Shown here: positions 1-13,871 of the stretch, one piece after another
Position numbering within the stretch: position 1 is the first letter of the stretch
How the letters are laid out: each line of letters begins with the position of its first letter
Assembly: GCF_017831975.1 (NCBI RefSeq)
Contig: NZ_JAFDSS010000001.1
Span: 2,108,001 to 2,172,000, forward strand
Source of the DNA: Microbacterium terrae
Lineage (GTDB): Bacteria > Actinomycetota > Actinomycetes > Actinomycetales > Microbacteriaceae
Direction of reading: 5' to 3'
DNA: 64,000 bases
Position numbers and translations under genes: made by a program
The notes under the pieces: model-generated
Database searches by the model: none
The model's input: only the letters and a program-made list of their open reading frames with translations
What the model was told of the DNA's origin: nothing

Positions 1-214
1 CATTTCGCGCGTTCGTCCTTCTGTCCGTCACGGCACGAGAACAGCGGGCGGTCCCCATGCGCTCCCCCAGAGTAGTCGACACGGCCTGTGGGACGGCCGA
101 AGGCGCGGTGGGGATCCACCGAACGCGGGCGCGCGCCACTTCGCCGTTGTGACACGATGAGAGGACCCGCGCGAGGCCCGCTCGGGTTCGTCGCGACCCG
201 GAGGGGGACGGCAC

Positions 215-1618
215 GTGACCGCATACCCGGCGTGGACGCCGGCATCTCGCCCGGGCATCATCCCGCTGCATCCGCTGTCGTTCGGCACGATCCTCGGTCG
301 GTCGTTCGCCGCGCTGCGGCAGAACCCGAAGGTGCTGCTCGGCTTCGCCATGGTCGTGCAGACCGTGGCCTACCTGGTCGTCATCGGCCTGGTCGCCGCG
401 ATCGCGGGCGTGTCGTTCTCACGACTCGACACGGTCGCGCCGGGCACCGAGGAGTTCGAGACGATCATGGCGGGGTCGATCGCGATCACCGCGATCGCCG
501 GCCTCGTGCTCGGGCTCGCGGCGGGCGTGCTCGGCGTCATCGTGCAGGGCATCGTCGTCATCGAGGTGACCCATGCCGCGGTCGCCGAGAAGCTCGCCCT
601 CGGCGCACTCTGGCGGCAGCTGCGCCCCGCGGTGTGGCGTCTGATCGGCTACACGGCCCTCCTGGTCGGCGCCCTGCTCGCCGCGATCGCGCTGCTGACC
701 CTGGGGCTCGTCGCAATCGGCCTGGCCGCGCTCCCCGTCGCGATCGGGCTGACCGTGCTCGTCATCCTGGGCGCCATCCCGCTGGTGTGGTGGCTGACCA
801 TCAAGCTGCTCCTCGCGCCGGCGGCCATCATCATCGAGCGCGCGACGATCACCGGCGCCATCGCGCGGTCGTGGACCCTGACACGCGGGCGCTTCTGGCC
901 GGCGCTCGGGGTGATCCTGCTGATCTCGCTGGTGTTCGGCGCGGTCGCACAGGTCGTCAGCCTTCCGATGTCGTTCCTGTCGGCCGGCCTCGGCACGATC
1001 ATCGCGCCGACGGGTGAGCCCACGACCACCGAGATCATCGGACTCGTGGTCGGTCTCCTCGCGACACAGGCGATCACGCTGCTGCTGCAGGCCGTGCTCC
1101 TGGTCGTGCAGTCGTCGGCGACCGCCCTCATCTACATCGACGCGCGGATGCGCCGCGAAGGGCTCGATCTCGATCTGCTCGCGTACGTCGAGCGTCGCGA
1201 TGCGGGCTCGACCGGGCTCGCCGACCCGTTCGTGCAGAACATCGGCCGCGTGGTCGCGCCCCGCGCCGCCGCCGTGTACGCCGCTCCCGGCTACACGCCC
1301 GCCGGCCCTCCTCCGCCCGGGTACCCCGCGGCGAGCTACGGGCCGCCCCCCGCGGGCTCCTCCGCGCCTCAGCCGGGTTACGGGGTTCCGGCGGGCTACG
1401 CCGTGCCGCCTCAGCCGGGCTACACGGCAGCGCCTCCTCCCGGGTACGCAGCAGCCCCTCCTCCCGGCTACGCACCTGCACCTCTGTCCGGCTACGCAGC
1501 TGCACCTGAGCACACCGCCGCGGCCCCCGTTCCTGCTGCCGACTCCGTCGAGCCCGCGCCGACGATCTGGGCGGCGCCCGGTTCCTCCGGCGCCGACAGC
1601 GCAGGCCCGACGGCGTGA
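215..1618 (+). CDS. Polytopic membrane protein with proline/tyrosine-rich tail
   Basis: A 467-residue integral membrane protein. About residues 25-310 hold several long hydrophobic segments like the membrane domain found beside glycerophosphodiester phosphodiesterases. The last 120 residues are a low-complexity tail rich in PPGY, PQPGY and APPPGY repeats, probably cytoplasmic and disordered. No catalytic motif is visible. The GTG start at 215 follows a purine-rich GAGGGGGAC stretch. The next gene starts inside its stop codon region, so it leads the DUF4129-DUF4350-MoxR-DUF58 operon. From memory a similar protein (Rv3689) precedes the same set in M. tuberculosis. Molecular function unknown. 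Confidence 0.8.
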   Translation: MTAYPAWTPASRPGIIPLHPLSFGTILGRSFAALRQNPKVLLGFAMVVQTVAYLVVIGLVAAIAGVSFSRLDTVAPGTEEFETIMAGSIAITAIAGLVLGLAAGVLGVIVQGIVVIEVTHAAVAEKLALGALWRQLRPAVWRLIGYTALLVGALLAAIALLTLGLVAIGLAALPVAIGLTVLVILGAIPLVWWLTIKLLLAPAAIIIERATITGAIARSWTLTRGRFWPALGVILLISLVFGAVAQVVSLPMSFLSAGLGTIIAPTGEPTTTEIIGLVVGLLATQAITLLLQAVLLVVQSSATALIYIDARMRREGLDLDLLAYVERRDAGSTGLADPFVQNIGRVVAPRAAAVYAAPGYTPAGPPPPGYPAASYGPPPAGSSAPQPGYGVPAGYAVPPQPGYTAAPPPGYAAAPPPGYAPAPLSGYAAAPEHTAAAPVPAADSVEPAPTIWAAPGSSGADSAGPTA

Positions 1619-2283
1619 TCCCGACGATCGGCCGGCACCTCGTCGAGGCCGCTCCCCTCATCCCCGACCGCGACGAGGCGCGCGAGTGGGCCGAGCGCGA
1701 GCTCTCCGATCCCGTCTATCAAGCCGCCGAGCCGACGCCGGTCGATCGCATCGCCCGGGCCGTCGGCGAGTTCTTCGTCAACCTCTTCAACCCCGATCTC
1801 TCCGGCGGATGGGGGCCGGCGTTCGCCCTCGTCGCCGCCGTCGTCGTCGTCATCGTCGTCGTCGCGGCCTTCCTCGTCTGGGGCGTCCCCCGCGCGAGCG
1901 GGCGCGCCGCAGCGCGGACCGGCGAGCTGTTCGGAGAACCCGAGGGGCGCTCGGCCACCGAGCTGCGCCGAGCCGCCGAGGCCCACGCAGGACGGGGCGA
2001 ATGGGAGCAGGCGATCATCGTGCGCGTCCGGGCGATCGCCCGCAGCTGCGTCGAACGCGGCGTCGTCGACACGCCTCCGGGCGCGACGGTGCACGCCTTC
2101 GCCCGCGCCGCCGGACGCGTGTTCCCCGACTCGGCCGACGAGCTCGAGCGCGCCGCGACGGCGTTCGACGATGTGCGCTATCTGCGGCGCCCGGGCTCGG
2201 CCGAGCTCTACCGTCGCGTCTCGACCGTCGACGACGCCGTGAGGGACGCCCGCCCCGCGCCGAAGGACGCGGTGCCCGCATGA
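1615..2283 (+). CDS. DUF4129 domain membrane protein
   Basis: A 222-residue protein with one strong transmembrane helix near residues 65-90. A charged, helical, cytoplasmic-looking C-terminal region follows ([19 protein letters not shown]), typical of DUF4129 proteins. GTG start at 1615 overlaps the end of the previous gene by four bases (GTGA). DUF4129 proteins often sit with MoxR/DUF58/transglutaminase genes. The role is not established, but the coupled operon suggests a membrane component of a MoxR-driven chaperone or maturation system. Confidence 0.8.
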   Translation: MIPTIGRHLVEAAPLIPDRDEAREWAERELSDPVYQAAEPTPVDRIARAVGEFFVNLFNPDLSGGWGPAFALVAAVVVVIVVVAAFLVWGVPRASGRAAARTGELFGEPEGRSATELRRAAEAHAGRGEWEQAIIVRVRAIARSCVERGVVDTPPGATVHAFARAAGRVFPDSADELERAATAFDDVRYLRRPGSAELYRRVSTVDDAVRDARPAPKDAVPA

Positions 2284-3436
2284 GCTTCGCCGCGCCACCG
2301 ACGAAGAGCCGCACCCGCGGCGTCGCCGCATGGATCGGCATCGCCGTGGTGCTCCTCGCGGTCGGCGCCGTCGGCGCGGTGATCACGCAGGCCGCGGAGT
2401 GGGCCGAGCGCGGTTCGCTCGATCCCGAATCCGCCGGACCGACCGGAACGCGCGCGCTCGTCGAGGTGCTGCGCGACCACGGCGTCGAGGTGGTCGTCGC
2501 GCGCGACCGCGCCGCGGCATCCGCAGCCCTCGCCGGGGGCACCGCGACGCTGGTGCTCCCCGACGCGCCCGCCCTCTCCGACGATGCGATCGAGGCCCTC
2601 GCCGCCGACGCCACCGATGTCGTGCTGATCGATCCGCGGGCGCGGACCCTCGACCTCTTCTTCCCGGGTGCCGAGCCCGCCGGGGTCGCCGGGGTCGCCG
2701 AGGTCGACCCGGCGTGCGCCGACGACACCGCCGTGCGCGCCGGCGCCGTCGCCCCGGGCGCCGTCTTCCGCCCAGCCGGTGGCGACATCGTGCGCTGCTA
2801 CCCGTCGGGCGACGCATTCGGGATGCTGGCCGACGACTCCGTCGCCGCACTCGACGCGACTGTCGTCTTCACCAACGAGCATCTCGCGACGGGCGGCAAC
2901 GCGGCCCTCGCGATCGGTCTGCTCGGCGAGCACCCGCGCGTGGTCTGGTACGTGCCCGGTCTTCTGGACACCGACCTCGAGAACGCCGATCCGTCGCTGG
3001 GCGAGCTGACGCCGCCCTGGGTGAGCCCCGTCATCGTGCTGCTCCTCGTCGCGGGCGTCGCGGCTGCGATCCACCGCGGCAGGCGATTCGGCCCGCTCGT
3101 CGCCGAGCGGCTCCCGGTCACCGTGCGCGCCGCAGAGACCACCGAGGGGCGTGCGCACCTCTACGCCCGCGCCCGCGATGCCGTGCACGCCGCCGACCAG
3201 CTGCGCCTGGGCTCGCTCACCCGCATCGGCGCACTCGTCGGCCTCGGCGCGACGGCGTCGGCCACGGAGATCGCCGACGCTGCCGCCGCCGTGACCGGCA
3301 GGGACCGGCGTGTCGTGCGCGGCATCCTCATCGACGACCTGCCCCGCGGCGACGGAGACCTCGTCGCCCTCGCACAGCGCATCCGCCAGCTCGAAGACGC
3401 CGTGCGCGCGGCGATCCGCCCGGAAGGACACCCACA

Positions 3437-3440
<4 letters not shown>
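2280..3440 (+). CDS. DUF4350 domain membrane protein
   Basis: A 386-residue protein: an N-terminal transmembrane helix (about residues 17-38), an extracytoplasmic domain beginning with the TGTRALVEVLRDHGVEV segment typical of DUF4350, a second helix near residue 250, then a cytoplasmic helical tail. The ATG at 2280 overlaps the upstream TGA (ATGA), and its own TGA overlaps the GTG of the MoxR gene. In other bacteria this family occurs beside MoxR and DUF58 genes, which is the main functional clue. Substrate unknown. Confidence 0.8.
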
Positions 3441-4455
<1,015 letters not shown>

Positions 4456-4456
<1 letters not shown>

Positions 4457-5757
4457 TGCACCTCACCGCCCGCGCAGCACTCCTCGTCGCCGTCGGCGCC
4501 GTGCCCGTCGTGCTGCTCGCCGCGGCGGGCGTCGATGCGTGGGCGGCCGCTGCGGGGTGGATCGTGCTGTGCCTGGTGCTCGTGCTCGCCGATGCGATCG
4601 CCGCCCCCGATCCGCGCCGTATCGAGGTGTCGCGCGATGTGCCGCGGCGCGCACTGCTCGGTCAGCAGGTGGTGGCCGAGGTGCGGCTGCGCAACACCGG
4701 GTCGCGCACCGTGCGCGGGCGCGTCCGCGACGCCTGGCAGCCGACCGCGGGGGCACCGGCGGACCGCATCCGCATCATCGTCCCGCCTGGCGAGAGCCGC
4801 AGTATCCGGGTGCCGCTCCTCCCCCGCCGCCGTGGCGAGCTCACCAGCCGGTTCGTCGTCGTCCGCTCCGACGGGCTGTTGCGCCTCGCCGGGCGCCAGG
4901 CCCGGCTCGAGAGCCTCGGCGCGCTGCCCGTGCTGCCGCCCTTCACTGCGCGCCGGCACCTTCCGTCGCGCCTCGCGCGCCTGCGCGAACTCGACGGCAG
5001 CACCAGCGTGCAGGTGCGCGGACAGGGCACCGAGTTCGACAGCCTCCGCGAGTACGTGCGCGGCGACGACGTGCGCTCCATCGACTGGCGCGCGACGGCC
5101 CGGTCGTCCACCACGATGCTGCGCACCTGGCGTCCGGAGCGCGACCGCCATGTCGTGATCGTCATCGACACCGGGCGCACCGCCGCCGCCCGCGTCGGCG
5201 ACGGGGTGCGGATGGATGCCGCGATCGAGGCCGCGCTGCTGCTCGCCGCGCTCGCCCAGCGCGCCGGCGACCACGTGCACCTGGTGATGTTCGACCGTGC
5301 GGTGCGCGCGCGGGTGAGCCGCGTCGACGGACCCGGGCTCCTTCCGGCGCTCGTCGATGCGATGGCGCCGGTCGAGCCGCAGCTCATCGACACCGACTGG
5401 GATGCCGCGTTCGCGCAGGTGCGTTCGCTCACGAGCCGTCCGTCGCTCGTCGTGCTGCTCACCGCCCAGGATTCGCCCGACGCCGCCCGCGGGTTCCTCG
5501 GATCGCTCGGTGCGCTGACCGCCCGCACGCGGGTGCTCGTCGGCACGGTCACCGACGAGCCCGTCACCTCCCCCGAGCGGCCGGATGCGGCGGACGTGTA
5601 CCGCCTCGCGGCGGTCGAGCGGGCGACCCGTGACGCGCGGGTGACCGCAGCGGCGATGGCGCGGGCGGGTGCCGAATCGCTGACCGGATCGCCCGACGAC
5701 CTGCCGCCGCGCATCGCGGACCGCTACCTCGCCCTGAAGGCGGCCGGCCGACTCTGA
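4456..5757 (+). CDS. DUF58 domain protein (MoxR partner)
   Basis: A 433-residue protein with two N-terminal transmembrane helices (residues 5-45) and a DUF58 core. The signature is REYVRGDDVRSIDWRATA, followed by a von Willebrand A-like strand VVIVIDTGRT. Family members are thought to be partners of the adjacent MoxR ATPase. ATG at 4456 overlaps the MoxR stop codon by one base. It is the last gene of the operon: a small GC hairpin follows at 5765-5783 and then a promoter-bearing gap before aqpZ. Confidence 0.88.
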
Positions 5758-5764
5758 GGTGGTT

Positions 5765-5783
5765 CGACGGCCTCCCGCCGTCG
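5765..5783 (+). terminator. GC hairpin after the DUF58 operon
   Basis: A 7-bp perfect stem (CGACGGC / GCCGTCG) with a 5-base loop lies 8 bases after the DUF58 stop. There is no T-run, so it may be a weak terminator or an RNA-protecting stem. Confidence 0.4.
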
Positions 5784-5849
5784 GAGTACGTCCGGTGACA
5801 CTTGGGGCAACATCCGTCGAGCCTGCTGAGAAAGTGCTGAGAACCGCGC

Positions 5850-5879
5850 TACTCTCACGGCCGAGGAAAGGAGTCCGCC
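5850..5879 (+). promoter_or_regulatory. Candidate aqpZ promoter and ribosome binding site
   Basis: TACTCT at 5850-5855 is a plausible -10 element. A strong Shine-Dalgarno GAAAGGAG lies just before the ATG at 5880. No convincing -35 is visible, so regulation cannot be read from the sequence. Confidence 0.4.
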
Positions 5880-6668
5880 ATGACGGATACCACCACCGAG
5901 CCCAAGACCTCGACCAAGCTCGTCGCCGAGGCGCTCGGAACGATGCTGCTCGTCTTCGGAGGCGTCGGCACTGCACTGATCGCATCCGCGTTCCCGTACG
6001 ACGACCCCGCCAACCCGCTCGGTGTCGGCTTCGTGGGCGTCGCGCTCGCGTTCGGCCTCACCGTCGTGGTGGGCGCCTACGCGTGGGGCCCCGTGTCGGG
6101 CGGCCACTTCAACCCCGCGATCACGCTGGGCCTCGCCGCCTCCGGCCGGTTCCCCTGGAAGGACACGGTCGCCTACATCGTCGCCCAGCTGATCGGCGGT
6201 GTGGTCGCGACGAGCCTCATCGTGCTCATCGGCGTCTACGGTCCGGGCACCTGGCTCGCCGACGCGATGAACGGCGGGTTCGCCTCGAACGGCTTCGGCG
6301 ACGCCTCGCCCGGCGGCTTCGGCCTGGGCGCCGCGATCGTGGTCGAGGTGCTTCTCACGGCGTTCTTCGTGCTGATCATCCTGGGCGTCACGCACCCCAC
6401 GCGCGGCAATGCGCTGCTCGCGCCGCTCGCGATCGGCCTGACGCTGACGCTCATCCACCTCATCTCGATCCCGGTCGACAACACGTCGGTGAACCCGGCG
6501 CGCTCGATCGCCGCGGCGATCTACGGCGGAACCGAGGCACTGTCGCAGCTGTGGGTCTTCATCGTGTTCCCGATCGTCGGCGGCCTCATCGCCGGCTGGG
6601 TGCACCGTGCCCTGCTCGAGAAGACTCCGGCTCCTCCCGCTGAGGAGACGGCGCGCGTCGAGCTCTGA
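5880..6668 (+). CDS. aqpZ: Water channel of the aquaporin Z type
   Basis: A 262-residue six-helix channel of the MIP family. Both half-helix motifs are intact: NPA at residues 78-80 and NPA at 204-206. The selectivity-filter residues read as F58, H192, T201 and R207. This is the water-selective aquaporin Z pattern (HLISIP...NTSVNPARS), not the glycerol-facilitator pattern. It should move water across the cytoplasmic membrane during osmotic change. Monocistronic: its own Shine-Dalgarno lies upstream and a strong hairpin separates it from the convergent katG. It lies between two blocks (MoxR/DUF58 and SpoIIM/RDD) that are contiguous in some other actinobacteria. Confidence 0.93.
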   Translation: MTDTTTEPKTSTKLVAEALGTMLLVFGGVGTALIASAFPYDDPANPLGVGFVGVALAFGLTVVVGAYAWGPVSGGHFNPAITLGLAASGRFPWKDTVAYIVAQLIGGVVATSLIVLIGVYGPGTWLADAMNGGFASNGFGDASPGGFGLGAAIVVEVLLTAFFVLIILGVTHPTRGNALLAPLAIGLTLTLIHLISIPVDNTSVNPARSIAAAIYGGTEALSQLWVFIVFPIVGGLIAGWVHRALLEKTPAPPAEETARVEL

Positions 6669-6674
6669 ACCCGT

Positions 6675-6728
6675 CCCGCACGCGGAAGCGGCCCGCCCCC
6701 TCGGGGACGGGCCGCTTCTGCGTGCGGG
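6675..6728. terminator. Bidirectional terminator between aqpZ and katG
   Basis: A long inverted repeat of about 24 bp per arm (CCCGCACGC-AAGCGGCCCG / CGGGCCGCTT-GCGTGCGGG) with a short CCCCTC-type loop fills the space between two convergent stop codons. It should stop transcription from both sides. Confidence 0.8.
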
Positions 6729-6738
6729 ATCTCTCGGA

Positions 6739-9475
<2,737 letters not shown>

Positions 9476-9481
9476 CCCTTC

Positions 9482-9513
9482 AGCCTAGCCTTGTTTTGAT
9501 CAATTCAAAACAA
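9482..9513 (-). promoter_or_regulatory. furA promoter with Fur-type operator
   Basis: On the minus strand a -35 TTTTGA (9505-9510), a 17-bp spacer and a -10 TAGGCT (9482-9487) lie 6 bases before the GTG. A perfect inverted repeat TTGTTTTGA-N5-TCAAAACAA at 9491-9513 spans the -35 and most of the spacer. It resembles AT-rich FurA boxes, so bound FurA would block RNA polymerase. Confidence 0.85.
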
Positions 9514-9584
9514 TGGTGTGGCGGTCCAGCGCGCGAAATCTCGGTGAACGGATGCCGCGGTCTGACTCGTGCACCCCCTGCGGA

Positions 9585-10580
9585 TCATCCGGCGACGAGC
9601 GTGGGCGTGCCCGCCTCGTACTCGGTGAGGTCGCCCGTCTCGCCGAGCCGCCGCGCTCGCCCTCCGACGACCAGCATGTAGGTCAGGAACAGGCCGAGCG
9701 CGACCGCCCCGATGCCGATCTTGATCCACCAGGGCCACGGCTGCGCGGTGACGAACCCCTCGATGAGCCCGGCGACCGCGAGCGCGAGCACGAGACCGAT
9801 AGCCACCGTCGCCAGTGCCCTCCCCTCCGCGGCGAGCGACTCGCCGCGGCTGCGCGCGCCGGGCGCGACCCACGACCAGAAGATGCGCAGGCCGGCGGCG
9901 CCCGCGACGAAGATGCAGGTCAGTTCGAGCAGCCCGTGCGGGAGGATGTACAGCAGGAAGACGTCGCCGCGGTCGAAGGCCAGCATGATCGCAGCGGCCG
10001 TGCCGACCCCCACCGCGTTCTGCACGAGCACCATGATCGGCCAGACCCCGGTGATGCCGAACATCACGCACTGCGCGGCGATCCAGGCGTTATTGGTCCA
10101 CACCGTCCCGGCGAACACGGCTGCCGGGTTCTCGCTGTAGTAGTCGGTGAAGTCGTTCTCGGCGTACTGCTCGAGTCCGGCGCTCGGACCGAGGCTCGCC
10201 ACGAGCGCCGCGTCGCTCGAGACCCAGAGCGCGACGGTGGTCCCCACCACGATGAAGGCGCCCGCGATCACCAGGGTGATCCAGCGCAGCCGGTGCAGCG
10301 CCGCGGGCAGCTGCAGCACGAAGAACCGCGGGATCTGCCGCATCGGGTTCTCGGCGGTGCCCGTCAGCCGAAGTCGGGCCCGCGCGAGCATCGTCGACAC
10401 ATGGTCGCCCTGCGGCGTTCGGCCGGCCGACGTCTTGATGTCGGCGAGATCGGCGGATGCCGCCCGGTAGCGAGCCACGAGCTCGTCGACCTCGGCGCCG
10501 GTGAGGCGACGTGCGCGACTGAGCTCGTCGAGCCTCGCCCACTCCGCGCGCCGCGCGGCAGTGAGGGCGTCGAGGTCCAT
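9585..10580 (-). CDS. SpoIIM/DUF95-family membrane protein
   Basis: A 331-residue protein with a cytoplasmic helical N-terminus (about 100 residues) and a membrane domain with about five hydrophobic segments. The family motif NN-AWIAAQ..FGITGVWP and the HGLLELTCIFVAG segment are seen. Related to stage II sporulation protein M and DUF95 proteins, which also occur in non-sporulating actinobacteria. The chosen ATG at 10580 has TAGAGT exactly 7 bases upstream, supporting a leaderless transcript; an upstream in-frame ATG at 10604 would overlap the divergent RDD gene. It is divergent from the RDD gene with 16 bases between starts. Function unknown. Confidence 0.85.
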   Translation of the reverse strand: MDLDALTAARRAEWARLDELSRARRLTGAEVDELVARYRAASADLADIKTSAGRTPQGDHVSTMLARARLRLTGTAENPMRQIPRFFVLQLPAALHRLRWITLVIAGAFIVVGTTVALWVSSDAALVASLGPSAGLEQYAENDFTDYYSENPAAVFAGTVWTNNAWIAAQCVMFGITGVWPIMVLVQNAVGVGTAAAIMLAFDRGDVFLLYILPHGLLELTCIFVAGAAGLRIFWSWVAPGARSRGESLAAEGRALATVAIGLVLALAVAGLIEGFVTAQPWPWWIKIGIGAVALGLFLTYMLVVGGRARRLGETGDLTEYEAGTPTLVAG

Positions 10581-10587
10581 GTGCTTG

Positions 10588-10593
10588 ACTCTA
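10588..10593 (-). promoter_or_regulatory. -10 element of the SpoIIM-like gene
   Basis: TAGAGT on the minus strand lies 7 bases before the ATG at 10580, placing the transcription start at or next to the start codon. It lies inside the 16-bp gap between two divergent genes. Confidence 0.5.
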
Positions 10594-10596
10594 CCC

Positions 10597-11442
10597 ATGC
10601 CCACCGAAGGATCATCGATCGTCGAGATCCATCAGGACGAGGTGCTCACCGGCGAAGCCGTGGCACTCGACGTGCAGCCGCTGTCGTTCTTCTTGCGCGC
10701 GCTCGGTGTGCTCATCGACATGCTCCTCGGCGTCGCCGTGCTCGTGCTGTTCAGCTTCGCCCTGTCGTGGCTCGGCGGCGCGGGCCTCCTCGACGCCGCC
10801 GTCGCCCCGATCCTCACGATCGTGGTGGTGGTGACCGTCACCGTGATCCTCCCGACCGCGGTCGAGACCGCCAGCGGCGGCCGCAGCCTCGGCAAGCTCG
10901 CGGTCGGCGGGCGCATCGTGCGATCCGACGGCGGCGGCACCGGCTTCCGGCACGCCTTCATCCGCGCGCTGGTGGGCGTGTTCGAACTCTGGTTCACCCT
11001 CGGGGCGGTCGCCGCGCTGTGCGGCGCGTTCACCCCGCGCTCGCAGCGCCTCGGCGATCTGCTCGCCGGCACCTACTCCGAGCGCACCCGCACCCCGCGT
11101 CTGCCCGATCCGTCGTTCGAGGTGCCCCCGGGCCTCGAGAACTGGGCAGCCGTCGCCGACGTCGCCCGGCTTCCCGACCGCCTCGCCCGTCGCATCGCGC
11201 AGTTCCTGGTGTCTGCACCGCGACTCGACCCGGCGGCCCGCCTGCGCTCGGCGGCATCCCTCGCCGGCGAAGCCGCGCCCTTCGTCTCGCCCGCGCCGGC
11301 CGTCGACCCCGACACGTTCCTCCGCGGCGTGGCCGCCGTGCGCCGGCAGCGCGAACTCCGTGCGATCTCGCTCGAGACCGACCGTGCCGCGAAGCTGACC
11401 GCGCCGGTCGCCGCTCCCCCGCGAGGCTTCCCCACCCGCTGA
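10597..11442 (+). CDS. RDD-family membrane protein
   Basis: A 281-residue protein with an RDD domain. The R and D residues lie in ALGVLIDMLLG near the first helix, and the second part reads GGRSLGKLAVGGRIVR, a hallmark of the family. About three or four membrane segments are followed by a roughly 100-residue charged cytoplasmic tail. Proposed roles of RDD proteins include ion or small-solute transport, but none is proven here. The ATG at 10597 was chosen because it follows the divergent gene's start; a longer frame upstream overlaps that gene. It pairs with SpoIIM-like genes in other actinobacteria. Confidence 0.83.
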   Translation: MPTEGSSIVEIHQDEVLTGEAVALDVQPLSFFLRALGVLIDMLLGVAVLVLFSFALSWLGGAGLLDAAVAPILTIVVVVTVTVILPTAVETASGGRSLGKLAVGGRIVRSDGGGTGFRHAFIRALVGVFELWFTLGAVAALCGAFTPRSQRLGDLLAGTYSERTRTPRLPDPSFEVPPGLENWAAVADVARLPDRLARRIAQFLVSAPRLDPAARLRSAASLAGEAAPFVSPAPAVDPDTFLRGVAAVRRQRELRAISLETDRAAKLTAPVAAPPRGFPTR

Positions 11443-11451
11443 CCCAGCTTC

Positions 11452-11504
11452 GTCTCCGTGGAATCGACCTTCGGGCGGGCTTCCGACGTCTATTCGACGG
11501 AGAC
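11452..11504. terminator. Imperfect inverted repeat between convergent genes
   Basis: 17-bp arms at 11452-11468 and 11488-11504 match at 15 of 17 positions. They lie between the convergent stop codons of the RDD gene and ahcY. A bidirectional terminator is the simplest reading; no T-run follows. Confidence 0.55.
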
Positions 11505-11528
11505 CACGTGACAGGAAAGCGTCACATA

Positions 11529-13022
<1,494 letters not shown>

Positions 13023-13085
13023 CCCGCCATCATCCCACGGAGCGCGCGATCGCACCGTGCGCGGCCCCGCCGCACGGACGACGCG

Positions 13086-13292
13086 TCAGGCGCGCAGCGT
13101 CTCGTGCCGGACGACGACCCAGCCCTGCGGCACCGAGAGGCGATCGGTGTGGATGGCGCACAGGTCGTGCGCATGCGGGTCTGCGGCGATGCCGAGCGGA
13201 CCGAGCGCCGCCATCTTGTCGCCGTAGTCGTACGTCAGCGTCGACACGGCCTCGCGGGCGCAGGCCACCTTGGAGCAGAGTCTCTCTCGCAT
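13086..13292 (-). CDS. DUF3499 small protein
   Basis: A 68-residue protein beginning MRERLCSKVACAREAV and containing TYDYGDKMAALGPL and PHAHDLCAIHTDRL. These are the conserved features of the actinobacterial DUF3499 family. Three conserved cysteines and two histidines could form a metal-binding cluster, but this is inference. TACGGT lies 7 bases before the ATG, so the gene is probably leaderless. It is divergent from the metallopeptidase-family gene, as in M. tuberculosis (Rv3258c/Rv3259, from memory). Function unknown. Confidence 0.88.
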   Translation of the reverse strand: MRERLCSKVACAREAVSTLTYDYGDKMAALGPLGIAADPHAHDLCAIHTDRLSVPQGWVVVRHETLRA

Positions 13293-13299
13293 CGCTTCG

Positions 13300-13305
13300 A
13301 CCGTA
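13300..13305 (-). promoter_or_regulatory. -10 element of the DUF3499 gene
   Basis: TACGGT on the minus strand, 7 bases before the ATG at 13292, is consistent with leaderless transcription. No clear -35. Confidence 0.5.
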
Positions 13306-13362
13306 GCCCGTCGTGGGGTCGGACCAGGGATGCCGCGCCGGGAGCGGGCCCGTCCGGGCGCC

Positions 13363-13368
13363 TAGGAT
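13363..13368 (+). promoter_or_regulatory. -10 element of the metallopeptidase-family gene
   Basis: TAGGAT lies 6 bases before the ATG at 13375 with no Shine-Dalgarno, consistent with a leaderless transcript. Confidence 0.5.
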
Positions 13369-13374
13369 GGGCGC

Positions 13375-13815
13375 ATGGCCTGGCGTCGCACCCGTTCCGC
13401 CGCGCACCCCGCGCGGCGCCCCGCACGGCACGGACGCCACGGTCGCGAGGGTCGCAGCCCGGTCGTCCGTCCGCCGCTCCCCCCGCTCGACACCCGCGTC
13501 GAGCGCTTCGACCTCGCGGTGGGCAGTGCTGCCGAGTTCCTCCGCAGCGCCTGGGAGGAACTGCGCGAGGTGCGGTTCGAGGTGGCCGACATGCCCGCCA
13601 TGACGGATGCCGACGGCATCCCGCGCTGGACCGTGCTGCGCGACGAGCGCCGCATCATCCTGTACCGCCTGCCCATCGAGCGACTCGCCCATCTGCATCG
13701 CGACGACGACCTCCACCGCCGCATGCTGATCGAGGGCAGCGTCTTCCGCGCCGCCGCGGAGTACCTCGAGCGCGACCCATGGGACCTCGGGCCGGAGCGG
13801 TTCCGCTACTTCTGA
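13375..13815 (+). CDS. Metallopeptidase-family (zincin-like) protein
   Basis: A 146-residue protein. The first 35 residues are an Arg/His-rich tail. The rest (FDLAVGSAAEFLRSAWEELREVRFEVADMP ... ERDPWDLG) matches the actinobacterial metallopeptidase-like family found beside DUF3499. I see no HExxH zinc motif: the place where it would be expected reads RRMLIEGSVFRAAAEYLERDPWDL. The protein may therefore be catalytically inactive or use another site. It is divergent from DUF3499. Confidence 0.72.
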   Translation: MAWRRTRSAAHPARRPARHGRHGREGRSPVVRPPLPPLDTRVERFDLAVGSAAEFLRSAWEELREVRFEVADMPAMTDADGIPRWTVLRDERRIILYRLPIERLAHLHRDDDLHRRMLIEGSVFRAAAEYLERDPWDLGPERFRYF

Positions 13816-13871
13816 ACGGATGCCCGCGCGGCGGCAGCGTCGGCTCGCGCCCGGCCCCGCAGCAGCGTCCG

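Noticed and set aside
28-351. Minus-strand open frame at the left edge
   Set aside because: It overlaps the start of the membrane-protein operon and has shadow composition with no start signal.
1340-1510. Minisatellite in the tail of the first membrane protein
   Set aside because: The PGY repeats are clear at the protein level but the DNA units vary in length and sequence, so it is annotated as a low-complexity tail only.
13023-13085. SAH or SAM riboswitch upstream of ahcY
   Set aside because: The space to the neighbouring gene is only 63 bases and shows no riboswitch-like pairing; ahcY seems to be simply transcribed.
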